From positions 1-64,000 of the forward strand of contig JAMPHH010000004.1 of assembly GCA_023663505.1 (NCBI GenBank): a stretch of 64,000 nt of DNA. Direction: 5' to 3'. The translations under genes and the position numbers were made by a program. How positions within the stretch are numbered: the stretch's first letter is position 1; each line of letters opens with the position of its first letter. The notes beneath the pieces were generated by a model. The model saw only the letters and a program-made list of their open reading frames with translations, was not told where the DNA came from and did not search any database. Shown here in pieces: positions 1 to 7,248 of this stretch. The DNA comes from Muribaculum sp. (GTDB lineage: Bacteria > Bacillota > Clostridia > Lachnospirales > Lachnospiraceae).

Positions 1-16
1 TGCATTGCTGTTTACT

Positions 17-40
17 TGTCAAGGTTCATGGTGACACGTT
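17..40 (-). promoter_or_regulatory. Possible rRNA-operon leader motif or third promoter at the window edge
   Basis: Read on the minus strand this is ACCTTGACAAGTAAACAG. It resembles the conserved CCTTGAAAACT-type leader element that lies between the promoters and the 16S gene in many Firmicutes rRNA operons. Its TTGACA (17-22) could instead be the -35 box of a third promoter whose -10 lies outside the window. No rRNA sequence is visible here, so the link to an rRNA operon is inference. Confidence 0.4.
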
Positions 41-138
41 ACGCTTCATTAAATATACATTTACAAAACTGTTATCCATATCACGTGAAGCTTTTTCGCC
101 TTGTGCCATCCCGCTGTTGTTTTTGCGACAGCTTTAAT

Positions 139-167
139 ATAATACCACAAGCATGCCGCCTTGTCAA
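139..167 (-). promoter_or_regulatory. Strong sigma-A promoter (downstream of a tandem pair)
   Basis: The minus strand reads TTGACA (162-167), a 17-nt spacer and TATTAT (139-144). An A-rich tract upstream looks like an UP element. It points toward position 1, away from the lipoprotein gene at 368-1099. Together with the promoter at 216-244 it forms a closely spaced tandem pair, typical of stable-RNA operons. Confidence 0.75.
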
Positions 168-215
168 CAACTTTTTTATTTTTGCCATCCAATTATTTCC
201 TCGACGGCAAAATTG

Positions 216-244
216 AGTATAGCACTGCTTTTTCCACTTGTCAA
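216..244 (-). promoter_or_regulatory. Strong sigma-A promoter (upstream of a tandem pair)
   Basis: The minus strand reads TTGACA (239-244), a 17-nt spacer and TATACT (216-221). The AT-rich stretch at about 245-275 could serve as an UP element. It lies 77 bp upstream of the second promoter and points the same way, off the left edge. Confidence 0.75.
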
Positions 245-293
245 CACCAAAAATATATTTTTTGCAAATTTTTACACAATTATTGTGAAATAC

Positions 294-320
294 AAAAAGC
301 CCTAGTGTTTGGGGCTTTTT
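294..320 (-). terminator. Intrinsic terminator of the 368-1099 lipoprotein gene
   Basis: A perfect 9-bp stem, AAAAAGCCC (294-302) and GGGCTTTTT (312-320), encloses a 9-nt loop. The minus-strand arm ends in a run of T. It lies about 50 bp past the lipoprotein stop and separates that gene from the promoter pair at 139-244. Confidence 0.85.
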
Positions 321-367
321 GGCGTATCGTTCTGTCACAAAATAAATCCTGTTTACAGTTTATGGCA

Positions 368-1099
368 CTATAAAGCTTGAATTGTATATGCATTTACCTC
401 ATTTTTAAAATTAATTGAGATAGAAGTCACATTTGCCAACTCCTCATGGCTCAATTCTATCAGTAACACTACATCCTCTGAGGCATCATTCTCCAACGTT
501 CCCTTATAAGTTGCCAGATCGTTGGTAAGCAATGTAGGCAGCACGGTACGGGTAACACTTCCATTGACCGTGATTCGGCATTGATCCTTCCTGCCAAGCA
601 GATTGATCGACTGGTCGCTCCCCGACGCATTGCGCAGCGTAAAGTGTAATACCAACAGCTCCTTCCCCTCTGAGGCGTCAAGGGAGAGATACTGCCTGCC
701 CTCCTCCGAATAGCTTTCACAAATCTCATATTCCGCAAAGTCAAGCTTCACTCCCGCCGGAAGCTCCAAAAAGCTCTCCAAGCTGTCCGCCATCGTCTCC
801 TCCATATCGGAAGCAGCGGAATTGTCCACCACGGGAACCTCTGTGACCGGTTCGGGTTCCGGCTCGGGCTCCGGTTCCGGCACTGACGGCACCTCCGGCT
901 CGGGCGTATTTTGCAATTCCTCCAATACAGAGGCGTCCACCAGCCTGCTTCTGGCATTCACGTCATATTTCAGTAATGTGATTGCCGCAAACTCACCCAC
1001 AGTGTTCAATTCCTCATCCGTCATCTCCGGCAGCTCCGCTCCGCAGCCGGTCATCAGCAATGCCGCCACGCACACAATTCCTATCCCAATCCTTTTCAT
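368..1099 (-). CDS. Lipoprotein with Pro-Glu repeat linker, function unknown
   Basis: A 243-aa predicted lipoprotein. A short basic start and hydrophobic stretch lead to the lipobox LMTGC (acylated Cys19), so it should sit on the outer face of the membrane. A PEPEPEP-type linker at about residues 68-88 separates an N-terminal helix-like part from a C-terminal domain. That domain is rich in beta-type alternation and resembles the DUF4352-like immunoglobulin fold seen in clostridial lipoproteins; the fold match is inference. The start has AAGGAGAG 8 nt upstream. The linker is encoded by short GC-rich direct repeats at about 845-900. The gene stands alone with its own terminator. No enzyme motif is visible. 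Confidence 0.8.
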   Translation of the reverse strand: MKRIGIGIVCVAALLMTGCGAELPEMTDEELNTVGEFAAITLLKYDVNARSRLVDASVLEELQNTPEPEVPSVPEPEPEPEPEPVTEVPVVDNSAASDMEETMADSLESFLELPAGVKLDFAEYEICESYSEEGRQYLSLDASEGKELLVLHFTLRNASGSDQSINLLGRKDQCRITVNGSVTRTVLPTLLTNDLATYKGTLENDASEDVVLLIELSHEELANVTSISINFKNEVNAYTIQAL

Positions 1100-1132
1100 T
1101 TTGTGACTCTCCTTTTGTTTACTCTTTATATA

Positions 1133-3646
1133 TTACCGCGAAAGCTCTCTGACCTCAACCGAACTCCCGCCCTCCGCTTCTACGACCGCCTCGGGAGCAC
1201 ATGATTCTTTTGATAAATCCCTTTTGTCCTGATTGCGCTCCAATATCATATAGATTGCCGAAATGACCAGCGCAAGCACTCCCACCACAAAGAACAAAAT
1301 CGTCCTTTGCAGAATAGCCGCTTCCATAAAGTCATACAATACTATTTTAACACAAACCAACAAAGAAAGCACCAGCCCATAGATTCTCACAGATCTTTTG
1401 TTGATGGAAAATCCCATGCCGACACACACCAATGCGGTCAGCATCAGCAAAATACTGTTGATAATTGAAGAGCTTCCGCGCACAATCACTCCCATGTAGG
1501 TCATAAATATCGCAAGTACCCAAGGCTTACCGCTAAAATCCATGTGATACTTCTTCTGGAGACAGATAATTATGGTTGCGATGCCGAAGATCAACATGCA
1601 TAAATAGGTAAGATACGCATTTCGATACACCGGACTCAGCAGCAAAAGATAACATATCGTCTGACCAATCAGCATCAGCGCATTATAGATTTCCATAGCC
1701 TTTCCGCGCCATCGCTCCACATTATTAAAGATCAGCATTCCCACAAAAAGGATTCCCACAAAAACCGGAAGCCGCAATCCGCTGAGCATATGCCCCGCAA
1801 CATAAGCCGCAACAGTGAATGTCAATATTGTCTCAAAATACACATGCCAGTAATTGATACATACCACACTCAATAACAATACAATAAACAACGGAATCAC
1901 ATAGGCAGAGTCCCTTTCTAGCAGCACCGTAAAACATGCAAGCGCCGTCAACACCGCATCACTGTACTTAACCATCATGTCCTTCCCAAAGGAAAGAAGC
2001 TTGGATAATGCCAGTAATATTGACATACAAATACAGATTTCCCAACCGTCGGTGCTTTCCAAATGAATCACAAGCACCAAAAGATTAAGCAGATACCATG
2101 CAAACCATTTTTCAGGTCTCTTTCGGAGCGCAGCCATTGGAATCAGGCAAATGAACACCGCGATCCCTGTACATAGTAATCTGTAGCCTAAGTAAGAATT
2201 ACCTGCTGAGCCCTCCGTTACAAGCAGACTTGCAAAATCAGTAATTTGTCCTACCAACGGCAGATACATCAATCCTGAAAGACAATAAATTACACAAATT
2301 GCGGAATTGTCCATCATAGGGCAATCGGCATTCTGCTTTTCACTCCAACGAATCTGTGCGATAAAAATCAATTGCATCACCAAAATGGATATGGCAATAA
2401 AAAACGAATAATGCCACATTTCACTCACACTGGCAAACGTCGTCTCGACTTCTCCATACCAAAACCAACAGCCCCATAGTATGAAAACGGCATTTAACAG
2501 CATGTGTGTGATACTGATGCCCGTATAGGCTTTGCGAATCGGCACAGCCAGACACATCACATTGATAATAAATGCCATGACCGTGATCGTCACCCACTCC
2601 GCCTGTGACAAAACACCACCTCTATACTGCGTGCTTTCCAATATGGTAATCATACTGACATACATAGCCACCATACCCAAAATACGATATGAGACCGCGT
2701 CCCTTTTCCGACTCAGCACAATGACCCCGACGGTAATCGCCAAAGCAATCCCCAACGCCACCCATTGATTAAAAATCCTGAGCGCAAGATAATTCGTCAT
2801 GGTCGCTATATACAATCCACCCATTCCGACAGCCGAAAAGGTCATGCCAAGCTTCGGCCATCTGCGGTAAAGCAAGAGCTCCGATAAAAGCATCACGGCT
2901 ATACATGCCACATAGAGCAACAGCCCCTTCATCAAGCCCTGTAAAAAATATAATCCGAGCATTACCATCGCGGTCAGGATAAAAGCACTTCCCACAATGC
3001 TCAACACCGCCCCGCCAATGGCAAACTCCGTATTTTTCTTCGGCTTCGCTGCTGTCTGGGAGGGCTGTACCACTTGTTGCATGTACGGCTGTCCCATCTG
3101 CTGTGGTGCTTGCTGCATATACGTCTGCCCCATCTGCATCGGTGGCTGCTGCATATCGGGCTGTCCCGTCTGCTGTGGTGCTTGCTGCATATACGGCTGC
3201 CCCGTCTGCTGTGACGGCTGCTGCATGTTCAGTTGCCCCATCTGCGTTGGTGTCTGCTGCATATTGGGCTGTACCGTCTGCTGCGGTGCTTGCTGCATAT
3301 TGGGCTGTACCGTCTGCTGCGGTGCTTGCTGCATATACGGCTGTACCATCTGCTGTGGTGACTGCTGCATGCTCGGCTGTACCATCTGCTGTGGTGACTG
3401 CTGCATGCTCGGCTGTACCATCTGCAACGGTGTCTGCTGCGCAGCGCTCACCTGCCCCCGCATCCGCTGATTATTCTCATACACCCTGACATGACTCTCA
3501 AACTCGTCCGCCAGAATATTTATCTGTCGTTCCTGATAAGCAATGCGCTCCCTCATCTGAAGGAGATACTGTGTAAAATTATTATCCCTCGATACCTGCA
3601 ACAGCGAATCCACACGCCGTTTCAGATACTCTGTCCCAGATTCCAT
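1133..3646 (-). CDS. DUF2339 polytopic membrane protein with Gln/Met-rich tandem repeats
   Basis: The chosen start gives 837 aa. The first ~75 residues look like a coiled-coil helix. Next comes a Met/Gln/Pro-rich tract of about ten 12-aa repeats (type MQQAPQQMVQPS), then about 600 residues with some 18-20 hydrophobic segments. The repeated-TM architecture and the segment GMGGLYIATMTNYLAL near the start of the membrane part match the DUF2339 family, whose function is not known. I prefer ATG at 3646 because AAAGGAGA lies 7 nt upstream. An in-frame ATG at 3703 has a weaker AGAGGG and would add 19 residues. A perfect sigma-A promoter lies at 3760-3788. The gene is monocistronic, and the stop is close to the RBS of the 368-1099 gene. 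Confidence 0.85.
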   Translation of the reverse strand: MESGTEYLKRRVDSLLQVSRDNNFTQYLLQMRERIAYQERQINILADEFESHVRVYENNQRMRGQVSAAQQTPLQMVQPSMQQSPQQMVQPSMQQSPQQMVQPYMQQAPQQTVQPNMQQAPQQTVQPNMQQTPTQMGQLNMQQPSQQTGQPYMQQAPQQTGQPDMQQPPMQMGQTYMQQAPQQMGQPYMQQVVQPSQTAAKPKKNTEFAIGGAVLSIVGSAFILTAMVMLGLYFLQGLMKGLLLYVACIAVMLLSELLLYRRWPKLGMTFSAVGMGGLYIATMTNYLALRIFNQWVALGIALAITVGVIVLSRKRDAVSYRILGMVAMYVSMITILESTQYRGGVLSQAEWVTITVMAFIINVMCLAVPIRKAYTGISITHMLLNAVFILWGCWFWYGEVETTFASVSEMWHYSFFIAISILVMQLIFIAQIRWSEKQNADCPMMDNSAICVIYCLSGLMYLPLVGQITDFASLLVTEGSAGNSYLGYRLLCTGIAVFICLIPMAALRKRPEKWFAWYLLNLLVLVIHLESTDGWEICICMSILLALSKLLSFGKDMMVKYSDAVLTALACFTVLLERDSAYVIPLFIVLLLSVVCINYWHVYFETILTFTVAAYVAGHMLSGLRLPVFVGILFVGMLIFNNVERWRGKAMEIYNALMLIGQTICYLLLLSPVYRNAYLTYLCMLIFGIATIIICLQKKYHMDFSGKPWVLAIFMTYMGVIVRGSSSIINSILLMLTALVCVGMGFSINKRSVRIYGLVLSLLVCVKIVLYDFMEAAILQRTILFFVVGVLALVISAIYMILERNQDKRDLSKESCAPEAVVEAEGGSSVEVRELSR
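3061..3418 (-). repeat. 36-bp in-gene tandem repeats encoding the MQQ/PQQ tract
   Basis: About ten degenerate copies of a 36-bp unit lie in frame inside the DUF2339 gene. Each encodes a 12-aa block of the form MQQxPQQxxQPx. Some neighbouring copies are nearly identical in DNA, so copy number is likely to vary by slippage or recombination. The antisense strand also stays open and yields a spurious Cys-rich ORF. Confidence 0.9.
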
Positions 3647-3759
3647 GTATCTCTCCTTTGCAGGCTCTCCCGCTTTTTGACTCTCCAAATTGTTAAAATA
3701 CATCTATATCCCTCTGCGTATCACAATCGCAATATACACATTTTCTCTCTGCTCTATTC

Positions 3760-3788
3760 ATTATAAACATCAAGCCATTTCCTGTCAA
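3760..3788 (-). promoter_or_regulatory. Sigma-A promoter of the DUF2339 gene
   Basis: TTGACA (3783-3788), a 17-nt spacer and TATAAT (3760-3765) on the minus strand: both hexamers are consensus. Transcription should start near 3753, upstream of both possible start codons. Confidence 0.85.
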
Positions 3789-3830
3789 GTCAACCCCCAC
3801 GGCACTCTGATACAGTTCAGCCCTGTCTCG

Positions 3831-3859
3831 GATTTTGATGCAGAATACGCATCAAAATC
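3831..3859. other. Perfect 11-bp inverted repeat
   Basis: GATTTTGATGC (3831-3841) and GCATCAAAATC (3849-3859) flank a 7-nt loop. It lies between the stop of the histidine kinase gene and the DUF2339 promoter. No T-run follows on either strand, so an operator or mRNA-stabilising hairpin is as likely as a terminator. Confidence 0.6.
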
Positions 3860-3933
3860 TCTTGCGGTTGCAACTTGAATAGCAACCAACCCTCCGCCGG
3901 ACCGCAACACAGATACCGTATGGCTGAAATATT

Positions 3934-5427
3934 TTACGCCGTCTCCAAGGTAAACCAAAAGCACACGCCATTCTCACGGTTCTCCACACCATACTCCTGA
4001 TGCATGGATTCCAATATCGCCTTTACAATGGACAGACCGACGCCGCTTCCACCATAAGCTCTGGTGCGCGCCTTATCCACCTTGTAGAATTTCTCCCAGA
4101 TATGCGGAAGGGAATCCTCCGGAATCGCCTCCCCTGTATTAAATACCGCCACCTTCACACGACCGTCTCCCTGTTCCAGTGTAATCTCAAGCCTTTTCTC
4201 ACCCTCGCAATGATTCACCGCATTGGTAAAATAATTCATAAACACTTCTTCCGTCTTAAACTCGTCCGCCCACACATACACGGGCGCATAATCCGCCATC
4301 TGCACGTTGATCTGATTCTGCTGAGTCAGAATCCTTGCGGATTGAATGTAATTCTTGATAAGCAGCACCAAGTCAAAGCGCTCCATATTGACCACATCAT
4401 TGCCAAATTCCAGCTGATTCAGAGTCAAGAGCTTCTTGACCATAATGTTCATTTTAGAAGCCTCGTCCACTATCACCTCACAATAAAACGCCCTGCTCTG
4501 CTCGTCCTCGTCAATCCCCTCCTGCAGCCCCTCCGCGTAGCCCTGAATCAACGCGATCGGCGTCTTTAGCTCGTGAGATACATTTGCCAAAAATTCCTTG
4601 CGCATCTCGTCTATCTGCTCACGCTTTTCTATATCGCGCTTCAATTCATTATTGGCAGTCTTAAGCTCCGAGATAGAACGCTCCAAGGAAGCGGAAAGCT
4701 CGTTGATATTCTCCCCGAGTAGGTCAATCTCGTCGCGCACCGAAGACAAGCGATGCCTCTTACTGCCGTATTTTGCCTCAAAATCAAGATGCACCATACG
4801 CTCAGAGATACTGCTGAGCTGTGCAATGGGCTTGGTGATACGATAAGAGACCGCCCAAGTGAGAATCCCCCCGATTAGTGTCCCCCCCAGACCGATATAC
4901 GCCAAAAAACGATTGGCAAGGTCCGCGCTCTCGCGAATACTCTCCAGCGGCGTTTGCATGATAAAGGAAATCCCCGACGTCAGCCTGCCATACATCTCCA
5001 GATCGTCGCCGTCTCCCTGACCGACAATCTGAATCTGATAATCCTCGCCGCTCTCAAGCACCTGCACCCGTTCCTCCGAAATACCGAAAATATAAGCAAA
5101 CAGCTTCGCCTCAAGCTGCCTCCCGCCGTTTTGGGACACATATTTAATCTGAGAATCCACGTCCATGACGCAGATTGTGATATTATAATTGGTACAGACC
5201 TCCTCCAACTCCCTTGTAAAGGTCTCCGTCCCGTAGCTATCCTGCTCCGCCGCTTCCCTGATCGTCCGGTACGCCTCGAAAATAATCCTCTGCTTCTCCC
5301 TGATATAGAATTTCTCAAGAAAAAGCGTATTCATAGTCCAGCACAGCAGGATCATGCCCGCCATCAGAGCGATAAAAATCAGAGCAAACTGAACCCGAAT
5401 AGAAAATTTTTTCTTCTTTCCCGCCAT
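3934..5427 (-). CDS. Membrane sensor histidine kinase
   Basis: A 497-aa two-component kinase. TM1 is at about 14-34, an extracellular sensor region at about 35-173, TM2 at about 174-196 and HAMP at about 197-250. The H-box is NVSHELKTP with His285 as the predicted phosphate site. The C-terminal ATPase domain contains the G-box GSGVGLSIVK. The order matches the OmpR-partner (HisKA/HATPase_c) class, similar to the WalK/VanS families. The gene begins 6 nt after the stop of the response regulator gene, so the two are co-transcribed. The signal cannot be told from sequence. The likely targets are nearby envelope genes or its own operon, but this is inference. Confidence 0.93.
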   Translation of the reverse strand: MAGKKKKFSIRVQFALIFIALMAGMILLCWTMNTLFLEKFYIREKQRIIFEAYRTIREAAEQDSYGTETFTRELEEVCTNYNITICVMDVDSQIKYVSQNGGRQLEAKLFAYIFGISEERVQVLESGEDYQIQIVGQGDGDDLEMYGRLTSGISFIMQTPLESIRESADLANRFLAYIGLGGTLIGGILTWAVSYRITKPIAQLSSISERMVHLDFEAKYGSKRHRLSSVRDEIDLLGENINELSASLERSISELKTANNELKRDIEKREQIDEMRKEFLANVSHELKTPIALIQGYAEGLQEGIDEDEQSRAFYCEVIVDEASKMNIMVKKLLTLNQLEFGNDVVNMERFDLVLLIKNYIQSARILTQQNQINVQMADYAPVYVWADEFKTEEVFMNYFTNAVNHCEGEKRLEITLEQGDGRVKVAVFNTGEAIPEDSLPHIWEKFYKVDKARTRAYGGSGVGLSIVKAILESMHQEYGVENRENGVCFWFTLETA

Positions 5428-5433
5428 AGCCAG

Positions 5434-6111
5434 CTATTCTTCCTCCAGTTTATATCCAATCCCCCAGACAGTCTTGATCAGATCACCCTTATCCCCCAGC
5501 TTGCTCCTAAGCTTCTTCACATGAGTGTCAATGGTACGCGCGTCCCCAAAATAATCATAATTCCAGACATTATTCAGAATCTTCTCCCGCGAGAGGGCAA
5601 TGCCCTTATTCTCAAGGAAATATGCCAAAAGCTCAAACTCCTTGTAGCTCAAGTCCACGTCCTGTCCGTCTATCAGCACCCGATGAGCAGCCTTGTCCAT
5701 CTCGATGCCTGCATAAACAATAATCGCGTCTTTGTCCATCTGACCGCTGCGGCGAAGAATTGCCTCCACCCGCGCCACCAGTATCTTGGGGCTGAAGGGC
5801 TTCGCGATATACTCGTCCACGCCCATTCCAAAGCCCTGAAGCTCGTCCTGCTCGTCCCCCCTTGCCGTGAGCATAATGATCGGCACCTTGGAGCTTGCGC
5901 GAATCTCCCTGCACACCTGCCAGCCGTCCAGCTTGGGCATCATCACGTCCAAGATGATGAGTGCAATATCCTTCTCCTGATAGAATAAATCCAACGCCTG
6001 CTCTCCGTCCCCCGCCTCCAACACGTCATATTGGCTGCGAATCAAAAAATCTGACACAAGCTTCCTCATCCTGCTCTCATCATCTACCACAAGAATCTTC
6101 AATCGTTCCAT
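5434..6111 (-). CDS. OmpR/PhoB-family response regulator
   Basis: A 225-aa DNA-binding response regulator. The receiver domain (residues 1-120) has the acidic pair DD at 10-11, phospho-acceptor Asp55 in the LIILDVMMPK segment, and the conserved Lys in the KPF motif. The C-terminal winged helix (about 130-225) contains the typical SLSREKIL-like and RTIDTHVKKLRSKL recognition segments. The start at 6111 has GGAGTGAGG upstream. A longer reading from 6144 would begin inside the 72-bp repeat array and is unlikely. It is the cognate partner of the kinase that follows. Its 5' untranslated region would run through the repeat array. Confidence 0.93.
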   Translation of the reverse strand: MERLKILVVDDESRMRKLVSDFLIRSQYDVLEAGDGEQALDLFYQEKDIALIILDVMMPKLDGWQVCREIRASSKVPIIMLTARGDEQDELQGFGMGVDEYIAKPFSPKILVARVEAILRRSGQMDKDAIIVYAGIEMDKAAHRVLIDGQDVDLSYKEFELLAYFLENKGIALSREKILNNVWNYDYFGDARTIDTHVKKLRSKLGDKGDLIKTVWGIGYKLEEE

Positions 6112-6131
6112 GCCATTCCTCACTCCTACCC

Positions 6132-6365
6132 TGAATATGGACATATTTTATCATGATTACAGTTCAATCATGATGCTTATGGCCATTCGGCCGTTTCCTG
6201 CCTTGAATATGGACTTATTTTATCATGATTACAGTTCAATCATGATGCTTATGGCCATTCGGCCGTTTCCTGCCTTGAATATGGACTTATTTTATCATGA
6301 TTACAGTTCAATCATGATGCTTATGGCCATTCGGCCGTTTCCTACCTTGAATATGGACTTATTAT
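6132..6365. repeat. Array of 72-bp intergenic repeats with hairpins
   Basis: Three complete units and a partial fourth, with exact 72-bp spacing: the TGAATATGGAC landmark starts at 6132, 6204, 6276 and 6348. Each unit holds a perfect 9-bp hairpin (ATCATGATT, 7-nt loop, AATCATGAT) and a second short hairpin around GGCC-ATTC-GGCC. Copies are almost identical, so the expansion is recent or actively homogenised. There are no variable spacers, so it is not a CRISPR array. A related copy lies at 7136-7248. Confidence 0.95.
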
Positions 6366-6401
6366 ATCATATGCATTTGTTCAAATTGTGAAATGTTTCC
6401 A

Positions 6402-6977
6402 TTATTTTGTATTTTGGTTGAGCTCACGCTCCCTGACGGCATTCTCCCGCTCCGTGAGCTCCTGCTCCCATGCGGCGTAGCGATTGGTTATCACCTTCTC
6501 GTAGTTCAATATATTGGGCTGCTCCGCGTTCAGGGTGATGGCAAACATCGCGATCACGGCTGCCGCAAGACAGATATTCATGATAATGGAAACGGGAAGC
6601 GCAATCGATTTCTTTGGTGATTGCTTTGGCTCTGCAGGCTTCACCCTGTTGCGCGCCGGATTGCCCTGCTCCCGAAACTCCCCCTCAAAGGAGACATAAA
6701 GCGGAATGGCGTCTACTGCACCCGAATCAATGTCCGATTGCTCGAGCAGATAGCTCTGCAAATGCTTTAGAAAAAAAATCCCCACCGGAGACTTAAAGAG
6801 ACGATCCTCGACCGCCTTCCGATAAATGCGCAAAATACTCTCCGGATTGTTATAGTCAAGCCTCGCCTCCAAATACGCCACCTTACGCCGTTCGTTCTCC
6901 GCCAGAGCCGCGTCCCGTTCTGTCAAAAAGGAATAGCCCATCGCTTTATATCTTCCCGCGTCCTGTATATTATCCAC
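6402..6977 (-). CDS. Hypothetical single-pass membrane protein
   Basis: 191 aa, no recognised family. The N-terminal ~120 residues are predicted soluble and helical. They are followed by a basic stretch with a KKS motif, one transmembrane helix at about 126-148 and a charged, coiled-coil-like C-terminus rich in Glu and Arg. The start is GTG at 6975-6977 with a strong AGGAGGAG 6 nt upstream. The gene lies between two blocks of the 72-bp repeat family. A signal peptide is absent, so the N-terminal part is probably cytoplasmic. Confidence 0.75.
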   Translation of the reverse strand: MDNIQDAGRYKAMGYSFLTERDAALAENERRKVAYLEARLDYNNPESILRIYRKAVEDRLFKSPVGIFFLKHLQSYLLEQSDIDSGAVDAIPLYVSFEGEFREQGNPARNRVKPAEPKQSPKKSIALPVSIIMNICLAAAVIAMFAITLNAEQPNILNYEKVITNRYAAWEQELTERENAVRERELNQNTK

Positions 6978-7071
6978 GATATACTCCTCCTGTTTTCATG
7001 GCTGCTTTCATAGCTTTTCTTATTTTAGCTTTTCTTATTTTAACACAGATATGTACCGAACACAAACACAA

Positions 7072-7128
7072 AAATAGAGCTTTGAATGTGCGTGTCCAAT
7101 ACGCATGATATCATTCAAAGCCCTATTT
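7072..7128 (-). terminator. Intrinsic terminator downstream of the 7242-8390 lipoprotein gene
   Basis: A near-perfect 17-bp stem (7072-7088 with 7112-7128, one mismatch) has an inner hairpin in the loop (TGCGT/ACGCA). On the minus strand it is followed by a T-rich stretch. It lies about 110 bp past the stop, so the repeat copy at 7136-7248 would be inside the 3' untranslated RNA. Confidence 0.8.
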
Positions 7129-7135
7129 AACTATT

Positions 7136-7248
7136 ATGGCCATTCGACCGTTTTCCCTTTTGAATATGGACTAATTTACCATGATTGCTCCTCAATCATG
7201 GTATTTATGGCCATTCGGCCGTTTCCCCCTCTGAATATGGACTAGTTT
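7136..7248. repeat. Diverged copy of the 72-bp repeat, 71-bp period
   Basis: One full unit and flanking partial units of the family seen at 6132-6365. Landmarks TGAATATGGAC are at 7161 and 7232, and GGCCATTCG is at 7138 and 7209. The main hairpin is ACCATGATTG, a 5-nt loop, CAATCATGGT. Compared with the array, both arms have changed together so that pairing is kept. The last partial unit overlaps the stop codon (TAG, 7242-7244) of the lipoprotein gene, so its last codons come from the repeat. Confidence 0.9.

Noticed and set aside
2997..3470. Cys-rich ORF of 157 aa on the plus strand opposite the MQQ repeats
   Set aside because: It is the antisense reading of the 36-bp repeats. It has no RBS, and its Cys pattern follows only from repeat codons.
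4954..5988. 344-aa ORF on the plus strand over the two-component genes
   Set aside because: Antisense to two confidently assigned genes; no promoter or RBS.
6132..6365. CRISPR array
   Set aside because: Units are nearly identical over their whole length with no variable spacers, and no cas genes are in the window.
6110..6391. Plus-strand ORF of 93 aa made of 24-aa repeats over the 72-bp array
   Set aside because: The unit length of 72 happens to be divisible by 3, so any open unit stays open. There is no RBS, and the hairpins explain the conservation better.
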